A DNA stretch of 64,000 bases from FEN-1139 sp038207155. GTDB taxonomy: Bacteria; Myxococcota_A; Polyangia; Polyangiales; Polyangiaceae. Position numbers and translations under genes: made by a program. Below the pieces are notes generated by a model that was not told where the DNA came from, searched no databases, and was given only the letters and a program-made list of their open reading frames with translations. Of this stretch, positions 1 through 9,298 are shown piece after piece. Positions within the stretch are counted from its first letter, which is position 1. Each line of letters opens with the position of its first letter. The stretch is taken from NCBI GenBank assembly GCA_038207155.1, contig JBBRAB010000001.1, positions 186,001 through 250,000 on the forward strand, written 5' to 3'.

Positions 1-230
1 ACCATTTGGTGGAAGGCATGCAGGTGGAGGCGATCGTTCGCTACTGCATCGCGTCGCTCGATCCCGACTTCCGTGAGGCGCTGGTCCTGCGTGACGTCGA
101 GAACCTGAGCTACGACGAAATCGTTGAGATCACTGGAGTGGCCGAAGGCACGGTGAAGAGTCGTATTCACCGCGGTCGACTCGCGCTCAAACAACTCGTG
201 GAACGCGCCCTGGGAGAGAGCATCTCATGA
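1..230 (+). CDS. ECF-type RNA polymerase sigma factor, C-terminal part (truncated by window edge)
   Basis: The frame is open from the first bases, so the start lies left of the window; a TTG at 6 is unlikely to be the true start. What remains is sigma-70 region 4. A helix around SLDPDFREALVLRDVENL is followed by the helix-turn-helix LSYDEIVEITGVAEGTVKSR and a basic tail, RIHRGRLALKQL. In ECF (RpoE-like) factors this region contacts the -35 element. The next gene starts inside the stop codon (ATGA overlap at 227-230), the usual arrangement of an ECF sigma gene and its membrane anti-sigma partner. Regions 2 and 3 are not visible, so the subgroup cannot be assigned. Confidence 0.85.
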   Translation, partial: HLVEGMQVEAIVRYCIASLDPDFREALVLRDVENLSYDEIVEITGVAEGTVKSRIHRGRLALKQLVERALGESIS

Positions 231-568
231 TCGACGAGCGAGACCCTGCGGAACCAGCCCTGGATGACGCGAGTGAGGCTCGCCTGCGTAACCTGATGCA
301 GGGAGCGTTCTCGACACCCGAGCGGGATAACTCGCCTGATGTCTTGCGCGGCGTGCAGCAGAAACTGCGCGACCGTAGCGGTGGCAAGTTCTACACGGAC
401 GGCTGGAGCACCATCCGCCACGCCCCGATTTCGACCTTCCTCGTCACCGGCCTGGCGATGCTCGTCCTCATGCTGTTCGTCGTGTTCGCCCTCGCTCCCC
501 TGTCGGGGCGAGCGGAGCGGGTGCGTAACGAGCCGGCCCCGGTCGAGCTCGTGACCCCATCGAACTGA
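227..568 (+). CDS. Small single-pass membrane protein, putative anti-sigma partner
   Basis: This 113-residue protein has an acidic, soluble N-terminal half (about 1-60), one strong transmembrane segment (about 69-92, rich in L, V, M and F) and a short basic-then-acidic tail. It overlaps the sigma gene by four bases, so the two are translationally coupled. Anti-sigma factors often have this size, order and single membrane span, which is the only basis for the role. The HxxxCxxC zinc anti-sigma motif is absent and there are no cysteines, unlike the second sigma/anti-sigma pair at 59.1-60.7 kb. It could also be a structural membrane protein. A short GC-rich hairpin (570-582) follows the stop codon. 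Confidence 0.6.
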   Translation: MIDERDPAEPALDDASEARLRNLMQGAFSTPERDNSPDVLRGVQQKLRDRSGGKFYTDGWSTIRHAPISTFLVTGLAMLVLMLFVVFALAPLSGRAERVRNEPAPVELVTPSN

Positions 569-754
569 CGGCGGGCGCCGCCTGACCACCAACCGGCCCT
601 CAGACGGGTAGCCATTTCTCGGGCGAAGTCGTGAGATTCCTCGCGCCCGGGGAACCGAAATCCCAGGTGACACCGGTGGGCCGGCTGTTCGTCCACATTT
701 GTCACCATTAAGGAACGTCGCGTTGGGTCGTCCTTGTTAGTCGCTTCTCTGCTC

Positions 755-2527
755 ATGACTCAACCCCTCCCCCATCAGCCTCTTCTGGAGACCGATGAGC
801 GGTGCCGCGCTCGCCTCGCACGTCAGCTCGGCATGCGCATGCTCGGCGTCAATGGCGCCCTGTGGGCGATTGCTGTCGTCGAGCTTGGAAGGCAGGCGCC
901 GATCGCCATGGCTCTCGGCTTGGCGATCTTGGCCGCACAAGCGCTGATCTTCGTCCGCACCAAGGCGCCGCCTTCGCTGCGAGCTGCCGCAGTGCTCGTA
1001 CCCCTGACGCTGAGCTTTGCGCTCGCCCTCACCGGCACGGGCGCCTCGCTCCTGACCGGCATCGTGGCAATCAGTCTGTGCCTGACTGTGCTCGTGCTCT
1101 GGGGAACGCCCGAATCCGTCGCTGTGGGGCTGCTTTGCTCCGCGGGACTCGTGCTGGACTGGCGATTCCCCTCGGAATTTCGGGGGGTCCGGCTGGTCTT
1201 CGCGGCGCTGCCGCGTGGCGAGAGTGCAGTCCTGCTTGGCGCTGCCTCGTTTGGTCACTTCCTCTTTAGCATGGCCGCGCTGCGTTCGATGTTGCTGAGT
1301 CTGCGTCGCGCCGTGGCCAGCGCCGAACAGCTGGCGCTTCGCCTGAAGGAGGAAGACGACGCTCATCGACGCGATCTCAGCGAGCTCAATGCAACGCGCG
1401 AGCGCATGACCCGCGACGAGAAACTGAATCTTGTTGGACGCGTCGTGGGCGGATTTGCCCATGATTTGAACAATCACCTGACGGTGATCCTGGCAAACGT
1501 TCAGAGTATCTCACCCGACGAGCACGTCGACGCCTCCCTGTGCGACGACGTCTGTGCGGCGACTCAGAACGCGTCGCTGCTGGTGCGGCGACTGCTCACC
1601 TTCGGACGACGAGGAGACCGGCGAGTCGAACCCCTTGAGCTAGTTGGGGCGTTGAAATCGACGGCTCGCGTGCTGCGTCGTCTGGTCGGTGCCGATATCG
1701 CGCTGGCGGTGGAGCTTCAGGTCGAGAGCGCCTGGGCCATGCTCGATCCGGCCGAGTTCGAACAGGTCGTGTTCAACCTTGTCCTGAACGCGAGGGATGC
1801 CCTTGGAGCAGGTGGTCAGATCGATGTCTCGCTCGCGGAGGCTGAAAACGGCGGTTACACGCTGGCGGTGTCGGACAACGGCTCCGGTATGGATTCAGCG
1901 ACCATCTCCCGCGTGTTTGAGCCCTTCTTCTCAACTAAGGAGGCTCAGGGTGGCACTGGCTTGGGCCTGGCCAATGTTCGCGACATCGTGAACGACGCCA
2001 AGGGACACATCAAGATCGAGTCCGAACAGGGTCGAGGGTCGCGCTTCACCGTCTGGTTCCCCGCTCTTGAGGCACCGGCCACGTCGATTTCGCGCATGCG
2101 CGTCGTCGTGCGTGGTCGCGAATCGGTCTTGGTGGTTGAGGACGATCCCCAGGTCCGACAGGTCGCGGTGACGATTCTCTCGATGTCGGGCTATCAGGTG
2201 CACAGCGCGACCAGCATCGATGACGCTCTCGAGCGAATAGCGGAGAAGACCTACGATGTGGTCTTGTCCGACGTGGTGATGCCGGGGCGCCCCCTCAGCC
2301 TCCTGGTCAGCGAAATCGACCAACGGCATAGCTCGACCTGCCTGCTAGTCATGTCGGGATACTCAGCCGATCAGCGGTTTTATCGGGGCAATGGCGCAAG
2401 ACCGCTCGATTTTCTCGCCAAGCCCTTCACGCGGGGCGAGCTCCTCGATGCCGTTGAAACCGTTCTGGCGACTCGCCGCCAGGCCGGAGACGTCGCGGGC
2501 GGACAGAGCGTGCGCCCGCAGCAGTAG
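755..2527 (+). CDS. Hybrid sensor histidine kinase with C-terminal receiver domain
   Basis: ATG at 755 is preferred over the in-frame TTG at 734. The product is 590 residues. About six hydrophobic segments (about 18-178) form a membrane sensor without a large periplasmic loop, followed by a coiled linker. The HisKA helix has the phospho-acceptor His near 236 in the FAHDLNNHLTVI motif. The ATPase domain shows an N box (FNLVLNARDAL), G1 (DNGSGMD), the F box (FEPFFSTK) and G2 (GGTGLGLA). A receiver domain follows (VLVVEDDP, phospho-acceptor Asp about 506 in VLSDVVMPG, conserved Lys in AKPF). The layout implies an internal phosphorelay or feedback control of the kinase. No separate response regulator lies beside it, so the output partner is unknown. 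Confidence 0.9.
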   Translation: MTQPLPHQPLLETDERCRARLARQLGMRMLGVNGALWAIAVVELGRQAPIAMALGLAILAAQALIFVRTKAPPSLRAAAVLVPLTLSFALALTGTGASLLTGIVAISLCLTVLVLWGTPESVAVGLLCSAGLVLDWRFPSEFRGVRLVFAALPRGESAVLLGAASFGHFLFSMAALRSMLLSLRRAVASAEQLALRLKEEDDAHRRDLSELNATRERMTRDEKLNLVGRVVGGFAHDLNNHLTVILANVQSISPDEHVDASLCDDVCAATQNASLLVRRLLTFGRRGDRRVEPLELVGALKSTARVLRRLVGADIALAVELQVESAWAMLDPAEFEQVVFNLVLNARDALGAGGQIDVSLAEAENGGYTLAVSDNGSGMDSATISRVFEPFFSTKEAQGGTGLGLANVRDIVNDAKGHIKIESEQGRGSRFTVWFPALEAPATSISRMRVVVRGRESVLVVEDDPQVRQVAVTILSMSGYQVHSATSIDDALERIAEKTYDVVLSDVVMPGRPLSLLVSEIDQRHSSTCLLVMSGYSADQRFYRGNGARPLDFLAKPFTRGELLDAVETVLATRRQAGDVAGGQSVRPQQ

Positions 2528-2632
2528 CGCGCCACGAAACAGTGCCCGCAGACTTGCCGAGAGCGCGCAAGGCCGGCACGAGACGTGCCTGAACAAGCAA
2601 ATGCGCGAACGCGCTCCAGACCTGGCAGTCCG

Positions 2633-3406
2633 CTATTGGATCCAGCGTGCCGCGATGCAGGTGATGTTGTCAGGCCCACCGCGCTCGTTGGCTGCGGTGA
2701 TTAGCTTCTGCACGAACTGAGTGAGATCGGGGTTCGACGTGGCCAGATCCAGGATCTGGGGATCGGCGACCGGTCCGCTCAAACCGTCGCTGCAGAGCAG
2801 CAGGACGTCACCCGCGCGTGGATGCTCGAAACGAATGTCCACCTTCACGGTGTCCTTCATCCCAAGTGCCCGCACAATCACGTTCTTGTGGGGGAAGTTG
2901 GCGATCTCCTCCTCCGTCAAACGCTTCATCTTCTTGTAGTCGTTCAGCAGGGAGTGATCCTCAGTGAGCTGCTCGATCTGCCCCTCGCGAATGCGGTAGC
3001 AGCGGCTGTCGCCCACATGGGACACGTAAAAACCGTCTTCGACTGCAAACAGCGTCGCTAGGGTGGTCCCCATGCCACGCTGCTTGGAGTTGCGCTGAGC
3101 CTGCTCAAAAATCCGCAGGTTGCTCAGCTTGATCCCGGTAACGAGGCGATTTTCCTCGTAGCCTTTGGCGCGATCCATCTTGTACGGCCAAGTGCGCTCG
3201 GGATCCTCAGAAGTGGAATCGAAGAACTCATGAAGAGTGTCGATCGCCAGCTTGGAGGCAACCTCGCCGGACGCATGTCCGCCCATGCCGTCTGCCACAA
3301 TGTAAAGACCATGCTCCGGAAAAATCGCGAAGCTGTCTTCGTTGTGGTTGCGCTTGCGACCAACGTCGGTCTGTCCAGCGACCTCAATGCGGAGCGGGCG
3401 TCCCAC
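2633..3406 (-). CDS. PP2C-family serine/threonine protein phosphatase
   Basis: This 257-residue cytoplasmic protein is a complete bacterial PP2C (PppA/Stp-like) phosphatase domain. It carries the family motifs in order: DVGRKRNHNEDS near the N-terminus, VADGMGGHASGEVAS (metal-binding Asp/Gly), GTTLATL, HVGDSRCYR, LLLCSDGLSG and the final GGPDNITC. These supply the Asp ligands for the two-metal centre that dephosphorylates Ser/Thr-phosphorylated proteins. The start is a GTG at 3406, directly before the conserved first strand. There is no kinase in the window. In myxobacteria such enzymes usually reverse Hanks-type kinases encoded elsewhere. It stands alone, convergent with the hybrid kinase gene, with a small GGCACG/CGTGCC hairpin (2575-2589) between the two. 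Confidence 0.93.
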   Translation of the reverse strand: MGRPLRIEVAGQTDVGRKRNHNEDSFAIFPEHGLYIVADGMGGHASGEVASKLAIDTLHEFFDSTSEDPERTWPYKMDRAKGYEENRLVTGIKLSNLRIFEQAQRNSKQRGMGTTLATLFAVEDGFYVSHVGDSRCYRIREGQIEQLTEDHSLLNDYKKMKRLTEEEIANFPHKNVIVRALGMKDTVKVDIRFEHPRAGDVLLLCSDGLSGPVADPQILDLATSNPDLTQFVQKLITAANERGGPDNITCIAARWIQ

Positions 3407-3648
3407 GGATTCGTCTCAAACTCTTTGAATGGCACCCTACAGTGCAGTTAGGGAGTCTCGACTCCCGAAGGGTCATTTGTCAACGATTGGAGTGGGCTCG
3501 ATGCTCTTTGCGTTGGTCAGGGCCCGAGGGAACCCTACAGGCCGAATGGCCGCATTGCTCGCCCCTGGGCTCTGGCAGCGCCCCAGCGAGCTCGTCAAGG
3601 AGCTCGACTCGACCGCTGCACGAGGCGCTGGCGGAAGCTCTTGGGGCG

Positions 3649-4899
3649 CTAATAACCAAGATCTGCGCGACTCCCGGTACGACGAGTGAGGGGCAACTGG
3701 GGCGCAACCCCAAGCACCGCCGTGACCTCCCGCACCCGGCCCTGGCCTGAGACCAGAAGCCTGACGCGCTCGCCACCGGTCCGGCGAGACAGCAGCTCCT
3801 CGAGATGCTCGGGACGACTGACCTGGATGCCGTCAATGGCGAGCAGGACATCGGCAAGCGTCGGATCACTGCTCGACTTCAGCCCGAGCAACGCGGCTGG
3901 ACTACCCGGCTGGATCGCCGAGATGCGAACGCCCGGGCCACCTGCCACCGACGCCGTTGACAAGGGCACGACCGAAAGACCCAGCCAGGGAAGCGGGCGT
4001 GGACTGTTGGTCGGTACTTCACGCAAGAAGCGCTTGAGCACGCCGGTGGGGACAGCAAAGGTCGTCACGCGGCAATCGGTCTGCGCATTGCTGGCGCAAG
4101 CAGTCGCGAAGAGTCCAACCACGTCACCGCTGCTGTCGATCACGGGCGCGCCGGTTTCGCCGATCACGCTTCCGAACGTGAACGTGGGCTCCAGGGTCAC
4201 CCCATCCCCGCCCGTGAGAGTTTCGCGATGCGGAGCGGGCAGACCTTGAAGCCGCAGGGCGGTCGCTGCGCCGCGCGACGTTCGCAACGACGTAGCGTCT
4301 TCGAGACTAGACGCAGAGGCCCGAAGTCCCGTGAGGTAGCGGGTGTCTGCCGGTGAGAGCAGGACCAAATCCCAGGCGCGATCCGAATAGGAAACCTTCA
4401 GCTTTTGCACCGTGCCATCGGGATAGCGAACCGTCACACCGACACCGCGCCCAACGAGCGAGAGAGATGAGAGGATCCGCCCGTCTCCGTCCAGCACGAC
4501 GCCAACACCAACTCGGCGCTTGCTAACTTCGAGTGACACCACTCCCCGTTGAAGGCGGGCGAGTATTGCGGCGGGATCAGTAGCGGAGGTCGCGACTAAC
4601 GCGACGGGAGTGGCCGGCGTCACAAGGGTCGCAGGCGGCGGCGTGGGGCCCGCTGCAACACGGCGAGTGCTCGGCAAGGTCGGAGGCGGCAGCAGAGGCG
4701 CCGCGCTCGTCGCGATTGCAACGTGCGGCCCCAAGGGAACGATGGTTGGGGCACTTGAAGTCGATGCAACGGGTGGCGCGGGCGGCACCACTCGGTGAGT
4801 GACTCCGCCCGTTGGTTCCGCCGCAGCTCCCAGGGCCACAGCCAGAACGCCCAACCCAACCGTTGCTCCCCGAACGCGTGCAGTAAGGAATTGAGACAC
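3649..4899 (-). CDS. HtrA-like trypsin-fold/PDZ protein with degenerate catalytic site, exported
   Basis: GTG at 4899 gives a clean signal peptide (SQFLTARVRGATVGLGVLAV, then ALGAAAE). The open frame could extend upstream to a TTG at 4956. A Pro/Ala/Thr-rich linker (about 35-110) leads to a trypsin-like fold and a C-terminal PDZ domain (about 300-400; GSPAALLGLKS and DVLLAIDGIQV). In active HtrA/DegP proteins the His sits in TNNHVV and the Ser in GNSGGP. Here the matching stretches read ILSSLSLVG and GETGAPVI. The His is lost and Ser is replaced by Thr, while the Asp is kept (AWDLVLLS). It is therefore probably a non-proteolytic periplasmic scaffold or binding protein. Its gene lies downstream of rpiA with a 61-base gap. 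Confidence 0.8.
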   Translation of the reverse strand: MSQFLTARVRGATVGLGVLAVALGAAAEPTGGVTHRVVPPAPPVASTSSAPTIVPLGPHVAIATSAAPLLPPPTLPSTRRVAAGPTPPPATLVTPATPVALVATSATDPAAILARLQRGVVSLEVSKRRVGVGVVLDGDGRILSSLSLVGRGVGVTVRYPDGTVQKLKVSYSDRAWDLVLLSPADTRYLTGLRASASSLEDATSLRTSRGAATALRLQGLPAPHRETLTGGDGVTLEPTFTFGSVIGETGAPVIDSSGDVVGLFATACASNAQTDCRVTTFAVPTGVLKRFLREVPTNSPRPLPWLGLSVVPLSTASVAGGPGVRISAIQPGSPAALLGLKSSSDPTLADVLLAIDGIQVSRPEHLEELLSRRTGGERVRLLVSGQGRVREVTAVLGVAPQLPLTRRTGSRADLGY

Positions 4900-4960
4900 G
4901 AGGCGTAGTCTACGCTTCCTCGTGCCGACCGAAAGGGCGCATTCGGGGATGAGCAAAGGT

Positions 4961-5638
4961 TCAGCGGGGCGTCAGGGTCCGAACCCCGGCCGGACCCGCC
5001 ACGATCACGCGCTGGGCCCGAGCGACGAACAGTCCCGTCTCGACCACACCGGGAACCCGCTGCAGGCTGCGGTCGAGTTCCACAGGAGACTCGATGGGTC
5101 CGACTCGGACGTCGTAGACGAAGTTGCCGGCGTCCGTGAGCCACGGCTTGCCATCACGCTCACGCAAGGAGACCGTCCCAAACCGCTGAAGCAGCCGAAC
5201 CGTCGAACGATGCCCGAAAGGCACGACCTCGACCGGAACCGGCCAGCGCTCGCCGAGGTGGCGCGACAACTTGGATTCGTCGACCACGATCACGTTCTCG
5301 CGTGAAGAAGCGTTCACGATCTTCTCGCGCAGATGACAGGCGCCGCCGCCCTTGATGAGATCCAGCGACTCGCTGACCTCGTCCGCGCCATCGACGCAGA
5401 GATCGATCTCCCAAGGTCCTTCATCCGACAAGAGCGGGATCCCGAGGCGCAGCGCCTGCTCGCGGCTTTGCACGCTGGTGGGCACGCCCACGAGACGTTT
5501 TCCCTGACGGATGGCTTCGGCAACCCCATCAATGAAGAGAGTGGCGGTCGAACCGGTACCCAGGCCGATCACTCCGGAATCCGGCAGTAAGGCCACTGCC
5601 GCTTCAGCCGCGAGACGTTTGGCTTCGCTCGAGTCCAT
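4961..5638 (-). CDS. rpiA: Ribose-5-phosphate isomerase A
   Basis: This 225-residue enzyme interconverts ribose 5-phosphate and ribulose 5-phosphate in the non-oxidative pentose phosphate pathway. It shows the phosphate-binding loop GLGTGSTA, the active-site DGADEV and the KGGGACHLREK segment typical of RpiA, and has the usual family length. The ATG at 5638 follows the lysC stop by one base. A GGAGAG ribosome site lies inside the lysC tail, so translation of the two is coupled. The open frame extends further upstream inside lysC, but that part has no RpiA character and is rejected. Confidence 0.95.
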   Translation of the reverse strand: MDSSEAKRLAAEAAVALLPDSGVIGLGTGSTATLFIDGVAEAIRQGKRLVGVPTSVQSREQALRLGIPLLSDEGPWEIDLCVDGADEVSESLDLIKGGGACHLREKIVNASSRENVIVVDESKLSRHLGERWPVPVEVVPFGHRSTVRLLQRFGTVSLRERDGKPWLTDAGNFVYDVRVGPIESPVELDRSLQRVPGVVETGLFVARAQRVIVAGPAGVRTLTPR

Positions 5639-5639
5639 A

Positions 5640-6959
5640 TCACTCTCCGATGAACGCGTTGTAGAGCGAGACCATGGCTCGCTCGAAGTCCTCGGGCACA
5701 ACACCAACAATGATGTTGAGCTCGGAGGCCCCCTGATTGATGACCCGAACATTGACCTTGGCGTCGCGCAGGGCAGCAAACACCTTGGCGGCGATTCCGA
5801 TCGCGTGGCTCATGCCTTCGCCGACCACAGCCAGCAAGGCGATCTCCTCCAGCGTGACGCTGTCAGGTTGAAGCACGCGCTTGATCTCGGCGACGACCGC
5901 GTCACCATGATCCCCGAGGGACTTGGCGTCCACGATCACGGCCATGCCGTCGATGCTGGAGGGACAGTGCTCGACGCTGATGCGACGCGCTTCCATGATC
6001 CCGAGGAGATGGTAGGCGAACCCGATCTCCTTGTTCATCAGGCTCTTCTCGAGCACGATCATCGAGAAGCCCTTCTTGCCAGCAATGCCTGCGATCTCGG
6101 TGGTCTTCTCGAACTGAGGACTCAGCACCGGCACGATGCGCGTTCCAGGATGAGCGGGCTCGTTGGTGTTCTTGATGCAGATCGGAATCCCGACCTCGCG
6201 CACCGGTACGATGGCCTCATCGTGAAAGACGGAGGCGCCCATGTAGCTCAGCTCGCGGATTTCGCGGTACGTCACCTCCGCCATCGGGCTCGGGTTCGAA
6301 ACGATGCGGGGATCGGCCATCAATAGACCGGAAACATCCGTCCAGTTCTCGTAGAGAAACGCCTTGGCCGCGCGCGCCGCAATCGCTCCGGAGATGTCGG
6401 AGCCCCCGCGCGAAAAGGTCTTGATCTGGCCGCGCGAATCGCTGCCGTAAAACCCTGGGATCACGTAGCGCTTGGACAGATCGGCGAGCCGGGCCCCGAG
6501 GCGCTCATAGGTCTCAGGCTCCACACTGCCACTCGAGCTGATCAGAATGAAATCAGCGGGATCAACGAACTCAGCCTCAAGGTACTCAGCAAAGATCAGA
6601 CCGTTGAAGTACTCCCCGCGTGAGGCCACAAAATCCCGCGTCACGCCTGCGCTCAGCTGCTGACGAAAGCGCGCAAAAGCGTCACCTAGCGAGCTGGCCA
6701 GAGCGAGCTCACGGGCGATCTCGAGGTACCGCTCCTCCATCTGCGCGAAGGGCTGCGAGAAGTCCGCGCCAACCGACGCCATGTCATGGCAGAGATAGAG
6801 CAGATCGGTGATCTTGGCTTCAGCCTTCGTTCGCTTGCCGGGGGCCGAGGGCACCACGATGGTGCGCTGGGGGTCCTGCTCGATGATGGCGCGGACTTTA
6901 CGAAACTGGCTGGCGTCGGCGACGCTAGTGCCCCCGAACTTGCAGACGATGCGAGACAT
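5640..6959 (-). CDS. lysC: Aspartate kinase (monofunctional, with ACT regulatory domains)
   Basis: This 439-residue enzyme phosphorylates L-aspartate, the first step to lysine, threonine, methionine and diaminopimelate. The N-terminal kinase domain starts with the family signature CKFGGTSVADA. Later segments are SRGEYFNG, the SRGGSDISGA nucleotide/aspartate loop and the DVSGLLMADPR region. The C-terminal third (about 300-439) holds paired ACT domains (VALLAVVGEGMSH and VRVINQGASELNIIVGV), which suggests feedback control by an end-product amino acid. A good ribosome site (AAGGAG, six bases from ATG) supports the start. It heads the lysC-rpiA run and is divergent from the lipoprotein gene at 7076. 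Confidence 0.96.
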   Translation of the reverse strand: MSRIVCKFGGTSVADASQFRKVRAIIEQDPQRTIVVPSAPGKRTKAEAKITDLLYLCHDMASVGADFSQPFAQMEERYLEIARELALASSLGDAFARFRQQLSAGVTRDFVASRGEYFNGLIFAEYLEAEFVDPADFILISSSGSVEPETYERLGARLADLSKRYVIPGFYGSDSRGQIKTFSRGGSDISGAIAARAAKAFLYENWTDVSGLLMADPRIVSNPSPMAEVTYREIRELSYMGASVFHDEAIVPVREVGIPICIKNTNEPAHPGTRIVPVLSPQFEKTTEIAGIAGKKGFSMIVLEKSLMNKEIGFAYHLLGIMEARRISVEHCPSSIDGMAVIVDAKSLGDHGDAVVAEIKRVLQPDSVTLEEIALLAVVGEGMSHAIGIAAKVFAALRDAKVNVRVINQGASELNIIVGVVPEDFERAMVSLYNAFIGE

Positions 6960-7075
6960 CTGACTCTCCTTGAGGTTCCCGGTCGAAGGGCGCGCTCACC
7001 GAACTAGGGGAGGGCGCTCTGGGCCGGCCAAATAGCACACCCGGGTGCCGGCGCGCCGTGTAGACTGACCACGCG

Positions 7076-9289
7076 ATGCTCCGACTGTCGGTTCCTCTGG
7101 CCTTAGTCCTGGCCGCCGGTATTTCTGGCTGTGCGGGGGCTGTCCCCCGGTCTTCAAAGGCTGCGTCTGCCGCTCAGGTTGAGCTGGTGCCTACTGAGGT
7201 TTCAGCGGAACAGCTGCCCTCGGCGGTTCATGAGCTGCTTGGGGACCCACGGCCGAGCCCGAAGCGAGAAGGCCTGCTGGTCGGAGTCGTTCGGCGACAG
7301 CTAAAGACGGCCGCTCGGCTGTTTGCGGCAGGTGACCGTGACGCTGGACTGGCCGTGGTCCGAGGCGCCCTCTACCTAGTGCGTGAGGGAGAAGCACACC
7401 CCGCCATGTGGACCAACCAGGGGACCGCACTGGCCGAGGCGCTTGTCGAGGTGTCTCGCACTGGAGACGCGGGACTGGCTCGCGCGTTGATTTCGCTGAT
7501 TCTTGCGGCCCCCCCGAGCCCAGCCGTTGCAGAGCAAGCCAAGCAACACCTTACGGCGATCGACGCCTTTGAAGCCCACCCGCGTGAACGCGGCCGATTG
7601 GAAACCGCGGCCGATCAACAGGTCGCGCTCGCACACCGCTCACTGTTCGAGCCCACACCAGAGACGCTCGAACGCGCTGGGCACGCCACGGTGAGCTGGA
7701 TGACCAAGGCGCTCGAGACCGAACTCGGTCGCCCGAACGACGCAAATTTCGATCGCGAAGAGGCGCTGGAGGCCTACCACGCGGTGCGCGCCGGTGGGGC
7801 CAGCCTGGCGGGCCTGTACCTGCGTCACGGACTCCCGATGCGCGCGCTCGAGCAGCTTGAGAAGAACGATCTCGCGAGGATCGTGCCGGCGGCCCTGCGT
7901 GACCGACTTTTACGCAGCGGCGAGCACAGCGATCCCAAAGCTTGGCTCGATCTTTTCAGCCTCTTTCGCTCTGCTTCCGATCCAGACCAGCCAGAGTCCA
8001 GCATCGATCGCGAGGTGGCGCGCGCAGCGTCTTTCTCGATTGCGATCGAGCTCTATCGAGCAGCGCCACAGGAGGTTCCTGGCGTCGGCCCTCTGGCGAT
8101 CGTCGCTCTTGAGCAGGGGCTCCCGACCTTGGTGCCGCTGCTGGTGGCACCAACCCTCAGGGACCACCCCGATCTGGAAACGCTGAACTGGGCGATGACG
8201 CTCGTGCAACGCGCCGTCATGATCGCCAACGCCACCGAAGGGGTGGACGGCGCACGCCAAGTTGTTGCGCTGTCGAAGCCAATCTTGCAACAGGCCAGTG
8301 CCCCCGCTCGACGCCTCCAGATACGGCCCAGCGCGGGGCGCATCGCGCTCGGTCTGGCCGCAGTCGAGCTGCGCGCAGGGAACCTGGCACGCGCGCAGGC
8401 GAGCTTGAAGGAATCCGTCCAACTGCAGCCGAGTGTCGACGGCTACGGCTCCCTCGCTCAAGTGGAACGCCAGCAGGGCAATCTGGACGCGTCCTTGGGC
8501 GCCCTCGCTCGCCTGCTAGAAATTGCTCGGGAATCAGGCAATGCTGGCGCAGAGGCGGAAGCCCTGGTGCAGAGCTACGAAATCGAGATCGAGCGAGGCA
8601 ACGCCGCGCCGGCCAATCGCGCGCTCGAGCAGGCGCTCGAACGCGCACTCGATGCGCGCAAAAACGCGCGCAATCCCCACGAACAGAGCCAAGCCGAACG
8701 ACTCCTGGCCCGTGTTCTGGAAATCTACGGCGAGACGGAGGGGGAACGGCGAGCATCGACGCGCGCGCTCGAGGCCTCCCGGGGTGATCTGCGCGAGACC
8801 ACAGCCACACTGCTCGACACGGCGCGCCGAGCACTGGTGCGCCTCGACCTGAACCAGCTGAGAAAGACCGTGCAGCTCGCGATGGAAGCGGATCTGGCAG
8901 CCGATGATCGAATCTACCTCGCCGTCTGGCTGCGGCTCGCTGAGCGTAGCCTGAAGCTGCCCGGCAATGGACTCGTGGAGGACGCCCTAGAAAACACGGG
9001 CGACTCGGAGCGTTGGCCTCAACGCTTGCGCGGCTGGGCGCTCGGCACCGTGCGCGACGGCGAGCTTCAGTCGTCCGCCCGTAGCGCCCTTGAGCAAAGT
9101 GAGGCCCAACTCTACCTGGCGTTTGTCCCGTTTTTCACGGGAGACAAAGCGACCGCAGCCACGCGCCTCGAGGGCCTTCGCAAGAGTCCAGGAATTGACT
9201 TGATTGAGCTCGTGATCGCGCGCGACCTGCTTCGAAAGCAAGCAGGTCGGCGCCCGAGCGCGCTGCCAGCGCGCTTCAAATTGCCCTAG
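7076..9289 (+). CDS. Large helical-repeat lipoprotein of unknown function
   Basis: This 737-residue protein begins with a lipoprotein signal peptide (hydrophobic LSVPLALVLAAG, lipobox GISGC, acylated Cys about 19). The mature part is nearly all amphipathic helix, rich in Ala, Leu, Glu and Arg. It includes TPR-like stretches (for example AVELRAGNLARAQASLKES and the following helices at about 430-480). This suggests a solenoid that binds other envelope proteins, anchored in the inner or outer membrane. I do not recognise a named family. It is a single gene, divergent from lysC and convergent with the PilZ gene; nothing in its neighbourhood points to a pathway. Confidence 0.75.
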   Translation: MLRLSVPLALVLAAGISGCAGAVPRSSKAASAAQVELVPTEVSAEQLPSAVHELLGDPRPSPKREGLLVGVVRRQLKTAARLFAAGDRDAGLAVVRGALYLVREGEAHPAMWTNQGTALAEALVEVSRTGDAGLARALISLILAAPPSPAVAEQAKQHLTAIDAFEAHPRERGRLETAADQQVALAHRSLFEPTPETLERAGHATVSWMTKALETELGRPNDANFDREEALEAYHAVRAGGASLAGLYLRHGLPMRALEQLEKNDLARIVPAALRDRLLRSGEHSDPKAWLDLFSLFRSASDPDQPESSIDREVARAASFSIAIELYRAAPQEVPGVGPLAIVALEQGLPTLVPLLVAPTLRDHPDLETLNWAMTLVQRAVMIANATEGVDGARQVVALSKPILQQASAPARRLQIRPSAGRIALGLAAVELRAGNLARAQASLKESVQLQPSVDGYGSLAQVERQQGNLDASLGALARLLEIARESGNAGAEAEALVQSYEIEIERGNAAPANRALEQALERALDARKNARNPHEQSQAERLLARVLEIYGETEGERRASTRALEASRGDLRETTATLLDTARRALVRLDLNQLRKTVQLAMEADLAADDRIYLAVWLRLAERSLKLPGNGLVEDALENTGDSERWPQRLRGWALGTVRDGELQSSARSALEQSEAQLYLAFVPFFTGDKATAATRLEGLRKSPGIDLIELVIARDLLRKQAGRRPSALPARFKLP

Positions 9290-9298
9290 TGGGCGGCG

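Noticed and set aside
570..582. GGCGG-GCG-CCGCC hairpin after the small membrane protein
   Set aside because: Only five base pairs with no T-run; common by chance in GC-rich DNA.
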